NCBI GenBank assembly: GCA_963801045.1 | Contig: CAWDDC010000004.1 | Coordinates: forward strand, 124,001-188,000 | DNA: 64,000 nt | From: JACCWP01 sp963801045 | GTDB lineage: Bacteria; Actinomycetota; Actinomycetes; Propionibacteriales; Nocardioidaceae | Direction: 5' to 3' | Shown here: positions 18,619 through 27,514 of the stretch, piece by piece | Layout: each line of letters begins with the position of its first letter | Numbering within the stretch: the first letter of the stretch is position 1 | Program-made: the position numbers and the translations under genes | Notes under the pieces: model-generated | Databases searched by the model: none | What the model was told of the DNA's origin: nothing | The model's input: the letters and a program-made list of their open reading frames with translations, nothing else

Positions 18619-19575
18619 TCACGGCGCGGAGTCGAGCACCACGGTGGCCTTCGCGAAGCCCGGCGGCTTGTCCGCCGCGGCCTGGAAGGCCGCCCCGATC
18701 TCGTCCAGGCCGAACCGGTGCGTGACCAGCGGCTCCAGGGACAGCCGGCCGGAGGCCAGCAGGCGGCTGCCGATCGTCATCCCGCGCATGATCGTCGCCA
18801 CCTCGCGGAAGTGCGCGTTGACGATGTCGAAGGCCATCCAGTTCCACTGGGCCAGCGGGACCAACCGGTCGGCGCCCTGGTGGAAGCCCACCAGGACCAG
18901 CCGGCCGCTCATCCGGGTGACCTCGCCGAGGGTGCCCAGCGCGGCCTGGGTGCCGGTGCACTCGAAGGTGACGTCGGCACCCCGCCCGTCGGTCCGTTCG
19001 CGGACGACGTCGGCCAGCGACTCGGTGGTGACGTCGACGACCCGGTCGGCCCCGAACCCGCGGGCCCGCTCCAGCGCGTCCGGCCGGGTGTCGGCGACGA
19101 TCACCTGGCGGGCGCCGCGCAGGCCGACCAGCTGGTGCACCAGGTTGCCCATGAAGCCCGCGCCGACCACGACCACGTCGTCGCCGAGCCGCACGTCGGC
19201 GAGCTCGACCGCGTTGGCCGCGCACGCGAGCGGCTCGGCGAGCACGGTGTCCAGCCGGGCCGCTCCCGCCGGGCGGCAGTAGTCGGCCTTGACGGCGACG
19301 TAGTCGGCGAAGCCGCGGCTGGTGACCCAGACGCCGACCGGGTCACCGACGGCGATGGCGCTCGCAGCCGAGCCGGCCTCGACCACGGTGCCGCTCACCT
19401 CGTGCCCGAGATGGAGCGGGTACGACGGGTCGCCGACGCCGGCCCAGGTGTCGAGCTCGGAGGCGCAGACGCCGCAGGCGCGTACCTGCACCAGCACCTC
19501 GTCGGCCTGGATCTGCGGGACGGGTGCCTCCTCGATCACGAAGCGCCGCTCGCCCGTCAGCGCGGCGATCCTCAT
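18619..19575 (-). CDS. Zinc-dependent alcohol dehydrogenase (MDR family)
   Basis: A 318-residue medium-chain dehydrogenase of the sorbitol/threonine dehydrogenase group. The catalytic zinc site shows Cys in ACGVCASELDTW and GHE in LHLGHEVSGTV. The NAD-binding glycine motif is VVVGAGFMGNLVHQL, followed by VIVADTRPDALERA. The four-cysteine structural zinc lobe is absent, which makes the protein shorter than classical ADHs. The ATG overlaps the stop of the GHL6-like gene (ATGA), so they are co-translated. It likely oxidises a sugar or polyol from the glycan pathway. Confidence 0.8.
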   Translation of the reverse strand: MRIAALTGERRFVIEEAPVPQIQADEVLVQVRACGVCASELDTWAGVGDPSYPLHLGHEVSGTVVEAGSAASAIAVGDPVGVWVTSRGFADYVAVKADYCRPAGAARLDTVLAEPLACAANAVELADVRLGDDVVVVGAGFMGNLVHQLVGLRGARQVIVADTRPDALERARGFGADRVVDVTTESLADVVRERTDGRGADVTFECTGTQAALGTLGEVTRMSGRLVLVGFHQGADRLVPLAQWNWMAFDIVNAHFREVATIMRGMTIGSRLLASGRLSLEPLVTHRFGLDEIGAAFQAAADKPPGFAKATVVLDSAP

Positions 19576-21678
19576 CCGGTCGCCTCCCCGGCGCGCAGCA
19601 CGACGACGCCGTGGACGCCCAGCGTCGGCAGCGTGACCACCTGTCGCTCGGCGTCGCGACGCACGGGCAGCGACTCGGACGCGGCGCCCGGCGGACACCA
19701 GCTCCGCCGACACCGCGTCGAACGGCAGCCGCACGGCGAGCTCCAGCTCGTCGCGGTCGCGTACCCGCGTCGGTGTCCGGGTCGTAGTCGTAGTTGACCA
19801 GGTGCACGGCCGCGTCGCCGTCGGCCAGCCGGGCGATGTTGACCCCGACGCCGCCGGACACCGTGACCTGGCGTCCGTGCGGGGTGCAGGGCCGGCAGGT
19901 CGTCGAGGTCGGCCCGGTGCACGCCCGCGTGGCCGAGCAGCCGGTCCCGCTGCTCGGGCGGCAGGTTGTCGCCGAACCGGCCCACCACCACGACCGAGCC
20001 GCCGCGGTCGAGATGGGCGCCGACGGCCTCGGCCTGGCCCGCGGTGAGGTGGGCGCAGTCGGGCAGCACCACGGTGCGGTAGCCGACGCAGCGTGTCGGC
20101 GTCCACCCGGTCCGGCGCGGTGACGCCGTCGGGGAACAGCACCACGTCGAACGGCTCCGAGCCGTCGGCCAGCGCCTCGGCGACCACCCGGTAGGGCACC
20201 CGCACCGACTCGTCGCGGGCGTTGTGCAGGTTGTCGCTCTTGTCCTGCTGGCTGATCAGGTCGCGCGTGCTGGCGACGCTGAACACGACGGCGAGCTCGT
20301 GGTGGGTGCGCCGCTGGTACAGCTCGTCGTGGTCGGCGAGGAAGCCCTGGACCTCGACCAGCAGCTCGTGCGGGGCGTAGAACGAGTCCTCGATGGTGCT
20401 GCCCATCCACGAGCCGTACGGCGCCGTCATGTTGGCGCCGAACGCGGCGCCCTCGTACAGCGACAGCCGGAGCAGGTCGTGCCCCCGGCCGGCACGCAGC
20501 AGCTCGACCAGCTCCGGCACGACGCCGCCGTACGGGTTCTCGACCACCACGACGTCCTTGTCGCCGGCGAACGCGGCGACGTAGCGGTACCACTCCGGCT
20601 GCCGGTAGGTGGTGTTGCGCATCTCGGTGATGACCAGGTCGACGTCGTCGGCCAGCGCCAGGTAGGTCGGGTCGAGGTTGAAGAAGTTGCCCGACACCAG
20701 CACCTCGCGACCCACCTCGCGGCCGTACGCCCGGGCGTACTCGGCCAGCTCGTGGAAGTACGCGGTGATGGCGGCGCACTGGTAGCGGTAGTAGTCGCCG
20801 AACAGCGGCGACGACTCCCGGCCGTCCTGGAAGTCGTAGCCCTGCGCCAGCAGCCAGCCGCCGTAGTGGAAGGTGTCGAGGTCGGCGCCGGCGAGCGCGG
20901 GGTCGCGCTGGTCCTCGGGCTGCGCCTGCAGGTAGGCCCGGAAGCCCTTCATGCAGTCCTTGCAGAAGCAGGCGCCGTACTGGAACGCCCCCATCGGCAG
21001 CTCGGCCTCGTCGAGCTGGATGCCGTCGACGCCGGCGTCGATCTGGATCCGGATGACCGCCTTGAGGTACTCGCGCCAGACCGGGTTGTTGCGGTCCATG
21101 TAGAAGCACTGGTGCTCGCGGTCGGGGCACTCGACCCAGCGGGCGTGGCAGGCCACCTGGTGGATGTCGCGCGCGGCGCACTCCTCGATCAGGTCGGTGA
21201 CCGGCTCCCCGTCGCTGTTGACGAGCCCGCCGGGGAAGTACTTCTCGATCGGCGGCCACAGCTTCGGGTAGCGGTGCTGGGAGAACTCGCGCAGTCCCAG
21301 CCAGTCCCGGTGCCCGACGCCGCGCAGCTCGTTCAGCGCGAGGACGGTGTCCTCGGCGTCGTTGAGCTCGACCGGGAACTCCCAGCCCTGCGCCTCGAAG
21401 ACGACGCCGAACACCGCGATGCCGTGCTGGTGGCAGGCCGCGATGAACTCGCTGTCGTTGACGAAACCGTAGAACCGGGAGCGCGCGTCGACCGCGCCGA
21501 ACGCCTCCTGCTCGAGGTACGGCAGCGCCAGCGAGCCGCCACCCAGCGCCGACCAGACGAGCACCGTGGCGCGGTAGTCGACGAGGTCGTCGACCATCCG
21601 CAGCCGCCGCGGCGGCAGGCTCGGGTGGTAGCAGTGCTGCCGGGGGAACCAGGCGTCGAAGTAGACACCACGCTGCAT
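19572..21678 (-). CDS. GHL6-like putative glycoside hydrolase with C-terminal GATase-like domain (frame-broken)
   Basis: About 700 residues. The N-terminal half looks like a TIM barrel of the hypothetical glycosyl hydrolase 6 group. It has VYFDAWFPRQHCYHPSLP, FGVVFEAQGW, CHARWVECPD, a Cys-rich loop with CFCKDCMKGF, and an acidic pair in DGIQLDEAELPMG that is the best catalytic candidate. After about residue 480 a beta-galactosidase-trimerisation/GATase-like segment follows (VVLPDCAHLTAGQAEAV, GGSVVVVGRFGDN). The first ~1.57 kb is intact; 19690-20100 contains several insertions. There is no signal peptide, so it probably acts inside the cell on imported oligosaccharides. It lies 20 bases after lacI and overlaps the dehydrogenase. 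Activity is unknown. Confidence 0.7.
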
Positions 21679-21697
21679 GGGTGGCCTTTCCTGCCGT

Positions 21698-22717
21698 TTA
21701 CGCCGACTCGCGCTGGACCAGCGGGCAGGGCAGCACCACGACGCGTCGCGGTCCCGTGTAGTCGCCCTGCATGCGGCTCAGCAACAGCTCACCGGCGCTG
21801 CGGCCGGTCTCGTACGACGGGTTGACCACGGTGGTGAGCGCCGGGTTGACGAGTGCGGCGGCGTCGATGTCGTCGAAGCCGACCAGCGCGACGTCGCCCG
21901 GGATGGACAGGCCCAGCTCCCGGGCGGCGTCCATGGCGCCGATCGCCATCAGGTCGTTGCCGCAGAACACGGCGTCGGGCCGCGGCGTGATCTGCATCAG
22001 CCGGTGCATCGCGGTGCGCCCGCCCTGGCGGGTCCAGTCGCCGGGGACGGTGTGGGTCCGGTTCAGCGCGTGGCCGGACTGGGCCAGCGCGCGGGCGTAG
22101 CCCTCGTTGCGCAGGACCCCGGTGTGCGGCGGGCCCTGGATCATCGCCACCCGCTGGGCGCCGCGACTCAGCAGGTGCAGGGTCGCCGCGCAGGAACCCT
22201 CGCCGTCGTCGGCCTTGACCTGGTCGACCTCGGGGTGCTCGATGCTCTCGCCCAGGCACACGACCGGGGTGCCGAACTGCAGCGGGGCCGTCGCCTGCTC
22301 GGACGTGCTCACCGACGCGATCACGACGCCGTCGACACCGCGGTCCATCACGTCGTCGACGAACGCGAGCTCGCGGTCGACCCTGCCGTCGGTGTTGCAC
22401 ACGTACGTGCCGTAGTCGCCGCCGAGCACCGCGTCGGCCAGGCCGCGGGTGAGCTCGCTGTAGAACGGGTTGGTGATGTCCGGCACCACGACCGCGATCA
22501 TGTGCGAGCGGCGGGTGCGCAGGTTGCGGGCCACGTGGTTGGGCCGGTAGCCGAGCTCGCGGACGGCGCGCTCGACCCGTTCACGGGTCGCGGCGGCCAC
22601 CAGGCGCTTGCCGGACAGCACGTGCGAGACGGTCGTGGCGCTGACCCCGGCCTCGCTGGCGACGTCGAGCATGGTGACCCGGCCGTCGCCGTGGGGGGAC
22701 CTGTGCAGCTGCGTCAT
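21698..22717 (-). CDS. LacI-family transcriptional repressor
   Basis: A 339-residue intact regulator. The LacI helix-turn-helix and hinge are at residues 15-70 (TMLDVASEAGVSATTVSHVLSG, GYRPNHVARNLRTRR). The periplasmic-binding-protein-like sugar domain follows, with VVPDITNPFYSELTRG, IQGPPHTGVLRNEGY, PDAVFCGNDLMAIGAM and VALVGFDDIDAAALVNP. It heads an operon with the GHL6-like gene and the dehydrogenase and is divergent from the AraC gene. The CAAATCGATTTG palindrome between them is probably an autoregulatory site, and the matching sites at 2251, 5331 and 18516 are its likely regulon. Confidence 0.9.
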   Translation of the reverse strand: MTQLHRSPHGDGRVTMLDVASEAGVSATTVSHVLSGKRLVAAATRERVERAVRELGYRPNHVARNLRTRRSHMIAVVVPDITNPFYSELTRGLADAVLGGDYGTYVCNTDGRVDRELAFVDDVMDRGVDGVVIASVSTSEQATAPLQFGTPVVCLGESIEHPEVDQVKADDGEGSCAATLHLLSRGAQRVAMIQGPPHTGVLRNEGYARALAQSGHALNRTHTVPGDWTRQGGRTAMHRLMQITPRPDAVFCGNDLMAIGAMDAARELGLSIPGDVALVGFDDIDAAALVNPALTTVVNPSYETGRSAGELLLSRMQGDYTGPRRVVVLPCPLVQRESA

Positions 22718-22748
22718 CCCCGCCCCATCGTCTCGGCCCGCCGTCTCG

Positions 22749-22799
22749 TTGACACTGCCGGTCGGCGCGACCTAGCGTAGCCGGGTACAAATCGATTTG
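22749..22799 (+). promoter_or_regulatory. Promoter with LacI-type operator between lacI and araC
   Basis: -35 TTGACA (22749-22754), 18-base spacer and -10 TAGCGT (22773-22778), then the perfect 12-base palindrome CAAATCGATTTG at 22788-22799. It reads towards the AraC gene but lies in the shared divergent region, so it could control both directions. Its central spacing is one base shorter than at the other three sites. Confidence 0.6.
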
Positions 22800-22846
22800 A
22801 ACAACGGCCGGAACCCCCGCCGTTGGGCCCGGCGGGAGAGGTACGC

Positions 22847-23692
22847 GTGCGGGAGCTGCTCGAGCGGTACACCCTCGCGACGCTCCCCGCCCCGGACGCG
22901 CCGGTGCGGATCATGCACCAGCGGTTGCGCGACGTGCCCGTGCACTGGCACGACTTCTACGAGCTGGTGCTCGTGCTCGAGGGCCGCAGCCGGCACGTGT
23001 GCAACGGCGACGTGCGCGAGGTCGGCGCGGGCAACGCGCTGCTGCTGAGCCCGGCCGACTTCCACGGGTTCCAGAGCGTCTCCGACGGAGAGCTCAGCTG
23101 CTACAACGTCGTCATCGACCCGTGGTGGCTCGACCCGCACCTGGACGCGTTGCTCGGCTCGGTGCCCGCGCGCAGCGGGTGGATGGTCGACGACTTCACG
23201 GTGGCGCGCCCCGACCTCGACCGGCTCTGGCGCGAGTACCACGGCGGCCAGCCGGGCGCCGATCAGCTGGTCGACGCCCTGCTGCGGTGCCTGCTGGTCG
23301 AGTTCGCCCGCCAGGTGACGCGCGAGGCGCCGGCAGACCCGGAGCCGCTGGCTGAGTCCGGTACCGGCGAGGACCCGCTGCGGCACGCCGTGTTCTTCGT
23401 CGACCAGCACTTCCGCGAGGCGCTCAGCCTGAACGACGTCGCCGCGCAGGCGCACCTGTCGCCGAACTACTTCAGCGAGCGGTTCCACGACTACACGGGC
23501 GTCTCGTTCCAGGGCTACCTGCTGCACCGGCGGCTGCGCTTCGCCCGGTCCCTGCTGTCGTCCAGCGACATCACGGTGACCGAGGCCTGCCATGCCGCGG
23601 GCTTCAACAACACCTCGCACTTCGGCCGCGCCTACCGGACCCGCTACGGGCACCCGCCGTCGGCGACCCGGCCCGCGCAGCACTCGGCCTGA
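22847..23692 (+). CDS. AraC-family transcriptional regulator
   Basis: A 281-residue intact activator. The N-terminal cupin sugar-binding domain has DVPVHWHDFYELVLVLEGR and NALLLSPADFHGF. The C-terminal double helix-turn-helix has SLNDVAAQAHLSPNYFSERFHDYTG and the AraC signature ITVTEACHAAGFNNTSHFGRAYR. GTG at 22847 is preferred because GGCGGGAGAGG lies 6 bases upstream; a TTG at 22823 lacks one. It faces away from lacI across the shared operator, so the region probably has both a repressor and an activator responding to the same sugar signal. Confidence 0.85.
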   Translation: MRELLERYTLATLPAPDAPVRIMHQRLRDVPVHWHDFYELVLVLEGRSRHVCNGDVREVGAGNALLLSPADFHGFQSVSDGELSCYNVVIDPWWLDPHLDALLGSVPARSGWMVDDFTVARPDLDRLWREYHGGQPGADQLVDALLRCLLVEFARQVTREAPADPEPLAESGTGEDPLRHAVFFVDQHFREALSLNDVAAQAHLSPNYFSERFHDYTGVSFQGYLLHRRLRFARSLLSSSDITVTEACHAAGFNNTSHFGRAYRTRYGHPPSATRPAQHSA

Positions 23693-23708
23693 CCCGGCCG
23701 CCGGGGAC

Positions 23709-24743
23709 TCAGACCGTCGACCCCTCGCGGTGCTCCGCGATCCACTCGTCGATGTCGGCCCACCGGTCGAACAGCCAGTCGATCCGCTGCTCGCGACCGG
23801 CGGGGACGTCGTCGGCCGACCAGAACCACCAGCGCATGTGCAGCGTCTTGTCCTGGGGGATGGCGCGCCAGACGTCGCGCGCGCCGACGATGTGCTCGAG
23901 CCCGGTGTGCGCCACGAACACGACGTCGGCGTGCGGCGCGGCGTCGAGGGCGGCGAGCACACCGCCGGGCCGGGGCGGCAGCACGTGCTCCATCGCCTCC
24001 GCGCGCTCGGCCGCGTCGTCGAGGCCCTTGCGCCGCAGGCTGGTGATCGCCTTGGTACGCCGGCGGGGCGTGAAGTTGCCGCCCTCGGGGAAGATCAACA
24101 GCGCGTCCTCGGTGCCGAGGTCGGAGGCCAGCCCCGCGATGCGTACCTCCGGGTCGTCGCCGGACTCCGGGTGCGGGTCGACGAACGCCGACGGCAGCCG
24201 GTGGAAGTAGACGTCGACCATCGGGTCGAGCTGCATGGTGTCCTTCATGACCACCCGCGGCCGGCGCAGGTGGTCGCGGTTCATCAGCGTCTCCATCAGC
24301 AGCAGGCTGTCGCCGGGGCCGGCGTGCCGGCTCAGCACCAGCATCGCGTTGGTGGAGCCCGGCACCCCGTCGTCCAGCGGGCTCCAGCCCTCGCCGTCGG
24401 TGACGACCTCGAGTCTGAACAGCCGGCGGGCCGCGCGTACCAGCACCTCGAGCGTCCAGCGCAGCGTCAGGTGGTGCGCCCGCTGGAACGCCGGCCGGTG
24501 CAGCGCCCAGCCGAAGCCGCTGGCCAGCCAGAGCACGAAGGCCACCACCACGGCCGCCGACTCCGCCGCGAGCCACAGCAGCCCGTAGGCGAACAGCCGC
24601 GGGCCGCGCAGGCTGCCGGGCAGCCAGTGCGAGACGGCGGCGGCGACCAGCACCAGCAGCGGCAGCGCGAGCACCGCGGCCAGCAGCCCCACCAGCAGCC
24701 CGACGCCGAGGGCGCGGCGCACCGGCCACGGGGGGATCGTCAC
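23709..24743 (-). CDS. PlsC-type 1-acyl-glycerol-3-phosphate acyltransferase-like protein
   Basis: A 344-residue membrane-bound lysophospholipid acyltransferase-like enzyme. Two N-terminal hydrophobic segments are followed by the HX4D acyltransferase motif (SRHAGPGDSLLL) and the glycerol-phosphate-binding FPEGGNFTPRRR. A long C-terminal region contains VFVAHTGLEHIVG and HMRWWFW. The GTG at 24743 follows a divergent spacer shared with the hemerythrin gene. It probably acylates a glycerol-phosphate or glycolipid acceptor; the exact acceptor is unknown. Confidence 0.75.
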   Translation of the reverse strand: MTIPPWPVRRALGVGLLVGLLAAVLALPLLVLVAAAVSHWLPGSLRGPRLFAYGLLWLAAESAAVVVAFVLWLASGFGWALHRPAFQRAHHLTLRWTLEVLVRAARRLFRLEVVTDGEGWSPLDDGVPGSTNAMLVLSRHAGPGDSLLLMETLMNRDHLRRPRVVMKDTMQLDPMVDVYFHRLPSAFVDPHPESGDDPEVRIAGLASDLGTEDALLIFPEGGNFTPRRRTKAITSLRRKGLDDAAERAEAMEHVLPPRPGGVLAALDAAPHADVVFVAHTGLEHIVGARDVWRAIPQDKTLHMRWWFWSADDVPAGREQRIDWLFDRWADIDEWIAEHREGSTV

Positions 24744-24855
24744 CGGTCGATGGTGGCACGGGGAATGCCAGAAACCTCGACGCGTCCCTGCCGTCGGCTG
24801 CAGAGTGGGCCGGGGAACGCCGGCCGCCAGGGTCCGGCGGGGAGGAGTGCGCACC

Positions 24856-25512
24856 ATGACCGTCGACACCCACGAGATGGTGGTCATCCACCGTGTGTTC
24901 CGGCGCGAGCTCGGCTTGCTGCCGCGGCTGATCCGTGGCGTGGCCGACGGCGACACCGTGCGGGCGGCCCGCGTCAAGGAGCACCTGGTCGACGTCACCA
25001 GTGGGCTGACCACGCACCACACCGGCGAGGACGAGCTGATGTGGCCGCTGCTGCTGGAGCGGGTCACGCTGGAGGCCGACCTGGTGCGTCGGATGGAGGC
25101 GCAGCACGAGGCGGTGCACGAGCGGATCGAGGAGAGCCAGCAGCTGGCGGCCCGCTGGGCCGAGCACGCCGACGTCCCGACCCGGGACGAGCTGGCCACC
25201 CTCGTCGACCAGATGCACTCCGCGCTGGTCGAGCACCTCGACGACGAGGAGCAGCTGATGCTGCCGATCATCGCCGAGCACGTCACCCAGGCGGAGTGGG
25301 ACGCCCTCGGCGAGCACGGCCTCGCGTCGCTGCCCAAGGGCAAGAAGTCGCTGTTGTTCCTCGGCGCGATCCTCGAGGACGCCACCGAGGAGGAGCGGGC
25401 CGAGTTCCTGGCCCGGGTCCCGTTGCCGGGCCGGGTGATGTGGCGGCTGGCGGGCCAGCGCGCCTACGCCCGGGAGATCCACCAGGTACGCGGCGACCTC
25501 GTCCGCGCCTGA
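24856..25512 (+). CDS. Hemerythrin HHE-domain protein
   Basis: A 218-residue intact four-helix-bundle protein with iron-binding His/Glu at VIHRVFRRELGL, TTHHTGEDELMWPLL, QHEAVHERIEE and EHLDDEEQLMLPII, the standard HHE cation-binding pattern. Such proteins bind O2 or NO or store iron in the cytosol. The ATG follows GGGGAGGAGTGCGCACC. It is divergent from the acyltransferase and convergent with the patatin gene. Confidence 0.85.
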   Translation: MTVDTHEMVVIHRVFRRELGLLPRLIRGVADGDTVRAARVKEHLVDVTSGLTTHHTGEDELMWPLLLERVTLEADLVRRMEAQHEAVHERIEESQQLAARWAEHADVPTRDELATLVDQMHSALVEHLDDEEQLMLPIIAEHVTQAEWDALGEHGLASLPKGKKSLLFLGAILEDATEEERAEFLARVPLPGRVMWRLAGQRAYAREIHQVRGDLVRA

Positions 25513-25521
25513 CCCGGCCGG

Positions 25522-26383
25522 TCAGCCGGTGGAGCGGGCGCGGCTCAGGTACGCCGCCGTCGCCTCGTACGCCGCGTCGATGCGGGCGCCGACGTCGCTC
25601 AGGTCGCGGTAGCGCAGCTGCCGGAGGCCGGTCAGCCGCTGCGGGTCGACGCCGGCGGGGAGCACGTGCACGGCGACGTCCTCGGGCAGCTCGGCCATGG
25701 TCGTCGGCGAACCGGTGCCGCCGGGCGATCTCGAACGCCACGAACGCGACCTCGGACGGGCTGCGCGGTGGCACCAGCGGCGTCTCCACCCGGCCGACCT
25801 GGAGCACGTACACGGTGTCCGCGCCGAGTCGGACCGCGCGTCCGACCGGGATGCTGTCGACCAGGCCGCCGTCGAGGTAGTGCTCGCCGTCGAGCTCGAC
25901 CGCCGGCAGCAGACCGGGCACGGCCGAGCTCGCGAGCACCGCGTCGACCAGCGAGCCGGAGGTGAACCAGTGCTCGCCGGCCCGCTCGATGCTCGCGGCG
26001 ACGCACTGGAACGGCACCGCCAGGTCCTCGATCCGCCGGTCGGCGAGCTCGCGCTCCAGCAGCTGCCGCAGCGGGTCGCGGTCGTGCACGTGCGTACGCG
26101 AGCGCAGCAGGGTGGTGGCCTGGGCCAGCAACGACCGGCCGAACACCTCGCCGCCGGCCAGGTCGCGCCACAGCGACTCCAGTCGCCGCACCGGCTCCGC
26201 TCCCGGGTCGGTCGCGTAGAGCGCGCCGTTGATCGCGCCGATCGACGTGCCGACGACCAGGTCGGGGCGCACGCCGACCTCGGTGAGCGCCTTGAGCATG
26301 CCGACCTCGCAGGAGCCGTGCACCCCGCCTCCGCCGAGCACGAACGCCACCTGCCCGGGCGATGGGCGCTCCGGTCCGTCCAT
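25522..26383 (-). CDS. Patatin-like phospholipase (RssA-like, frame-broken)
   Basis: Serine-aspartate lipid hydrolase. The oxyanion-hole loop is VLGGGGVHGSCEVGML, the nucleophile lies in VVGTSIGAING (GxSxG), and the catalytic Asp lies in YLDGGLVDSIPV (DGG/A). An extra G near 25705 breaks the frame; removal gives FADDHGR replaced by ...ADTMAELPEDVAVHVL. The ATG at 26383 is the first family-consistent start. The C-terminus LRYRDLSDVGARIDAAYEATAAYL is typical of bacterial patatins of this subgroup. Confidence 0.8.
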
Positions 26384-26477
26384 GCCGCCGATCGTCCCAG
26401 CCGCCGGGCCAGGTGTAAGCGCGGGGAAAGCGGGTGCGGCCACACTGGTGGTTCGGAGCGCTCGCTGAAGGGGGACA

Positions 26478-27484
26478 GTGGTGGCACACCGCAGATCCGG
26501 GGGAGTGCTGTGTGCCCTGCTGGGCGTGTGCTCCGTCCTGCTCCTCTCCTGCACCAGCGACCCGGAGCCGTCGCCGACCGCTGCCACGAGCCCACCCACG
26601 AGCCCACCGGTGAGCACGACGGCGCCGGCCCGGTCGACCGGATCGGTGACGAACCGGTGACCGAGCAGGCGCTCGCCGCGCTGCTGACCGAGGTGGACAC
26701 CTACCGGCACTGGGACGCCTGCGCGTTCCTCGACGCAGGGGCCGCCACGGACGTGTTCGGCAGCGGCGCGGTGCAGCGGGACATCGCCCGCTGCACCTTC
26801 ACCGGTCGCGACGGCGCAGTCGCCGTCGACGTCGGGACGCCGTTCCCGGCCGACGAGATGGCGGATCTGCCCGACGTGCGTGCGGGTGGCCGGGAGCTCG
26901 CCAAGAGCGCCGCCGCGACGCCCGGCTGGTGCGAGCTGTACCTGCCGACGAGCACCGACTACGCCGTGCGGTTCCAGGTCACCGTCGACGGATCGGCCGG
27001 CAGTGCCGCGGCGTGCCGGGCGGCCACCGACTACGTACGGGCCGACGCGGCCCGGTGGACCGTGCCGCCACCGCCCGCGGAGCGGCTGGGCCGGCTGGAC
27101 CTGCAGGACCCGTGCGCGACGGCCGCCGAGCTCGGCCGGGTCCTCGACCCACGGGCCCAGGGCGTGCGGCTGCGCGAGGAACCGAGCCCCAGCTTCTGCG
27201 CCGTCCAGTGGGGGACGGCGGCGGTCACGGTCTCGTTCTTCCAGGCCGAGTACCCGCGCACCCCGACCGAGCATGACGACGCCGGGGACTTCAGCTCGCT
27301 GCGGGTCGCCGGCCACGCCGCGACCGCGTACACCGGCGACTCGATGTATCCCTGCATGGTGTCGGTGCGCGCCACCCGGGACTCCCGCTACGGCCTGGCG
27401 CAGACCATCCAGGTCAACAGCACCGAGAACTGCACCGTTGCCCGCGAGGCTGCCGGCATCGTCACCCGCACCGCCCTGCGCTGA
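26478..27484 (+). CDS. Secreted lipoprotein of unknown function (DUF3558-like pattern, possibly frame-broken)
   Basis: The N-terminus has a lipoprotein signal (LLGVCSVLLLSC followed by TSDPEP) and a Pro/Thr/Ser linker. That frame stops at 26660, but an overlapping frame continues with two related cysteine-containing repeats: YRHWDACAFLDAGAATDVFG and RLDLQDPCATAAELGRVLD, each followed by a beta-rich segment with paired Cys. A single indel near 26640 would join them into one 330-residue lipoprotein. Alternatively the second part starts at a GTG at 26658. The DxCxxL repeat resembles actinobacterial DUF3558 lipoproteins, but I cannot confirm the family. GAAGGGGGACA precedes the GTG. Confidence 0.55.
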
Positions 27485-27514
27485 CAGGTCCGTGTGCCGC
27501 GCTCACAGCAGGCG

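Noticed and set aside
2324..23692. Recent horizontal island carrying the sugar genes
   Set aside because: Codon usage and GC content look like the rest of the window, and there is no tRNA, integrase, IS element or flanking direct repeat.
26478..26660. Separate 60-residue lipoprotein gene
   Set aside because: It is just a signal peptide plus linker. The following overlapping frame supplies the expected mature domain, so one broken gene is more likely, although two genes cannot be excluded.
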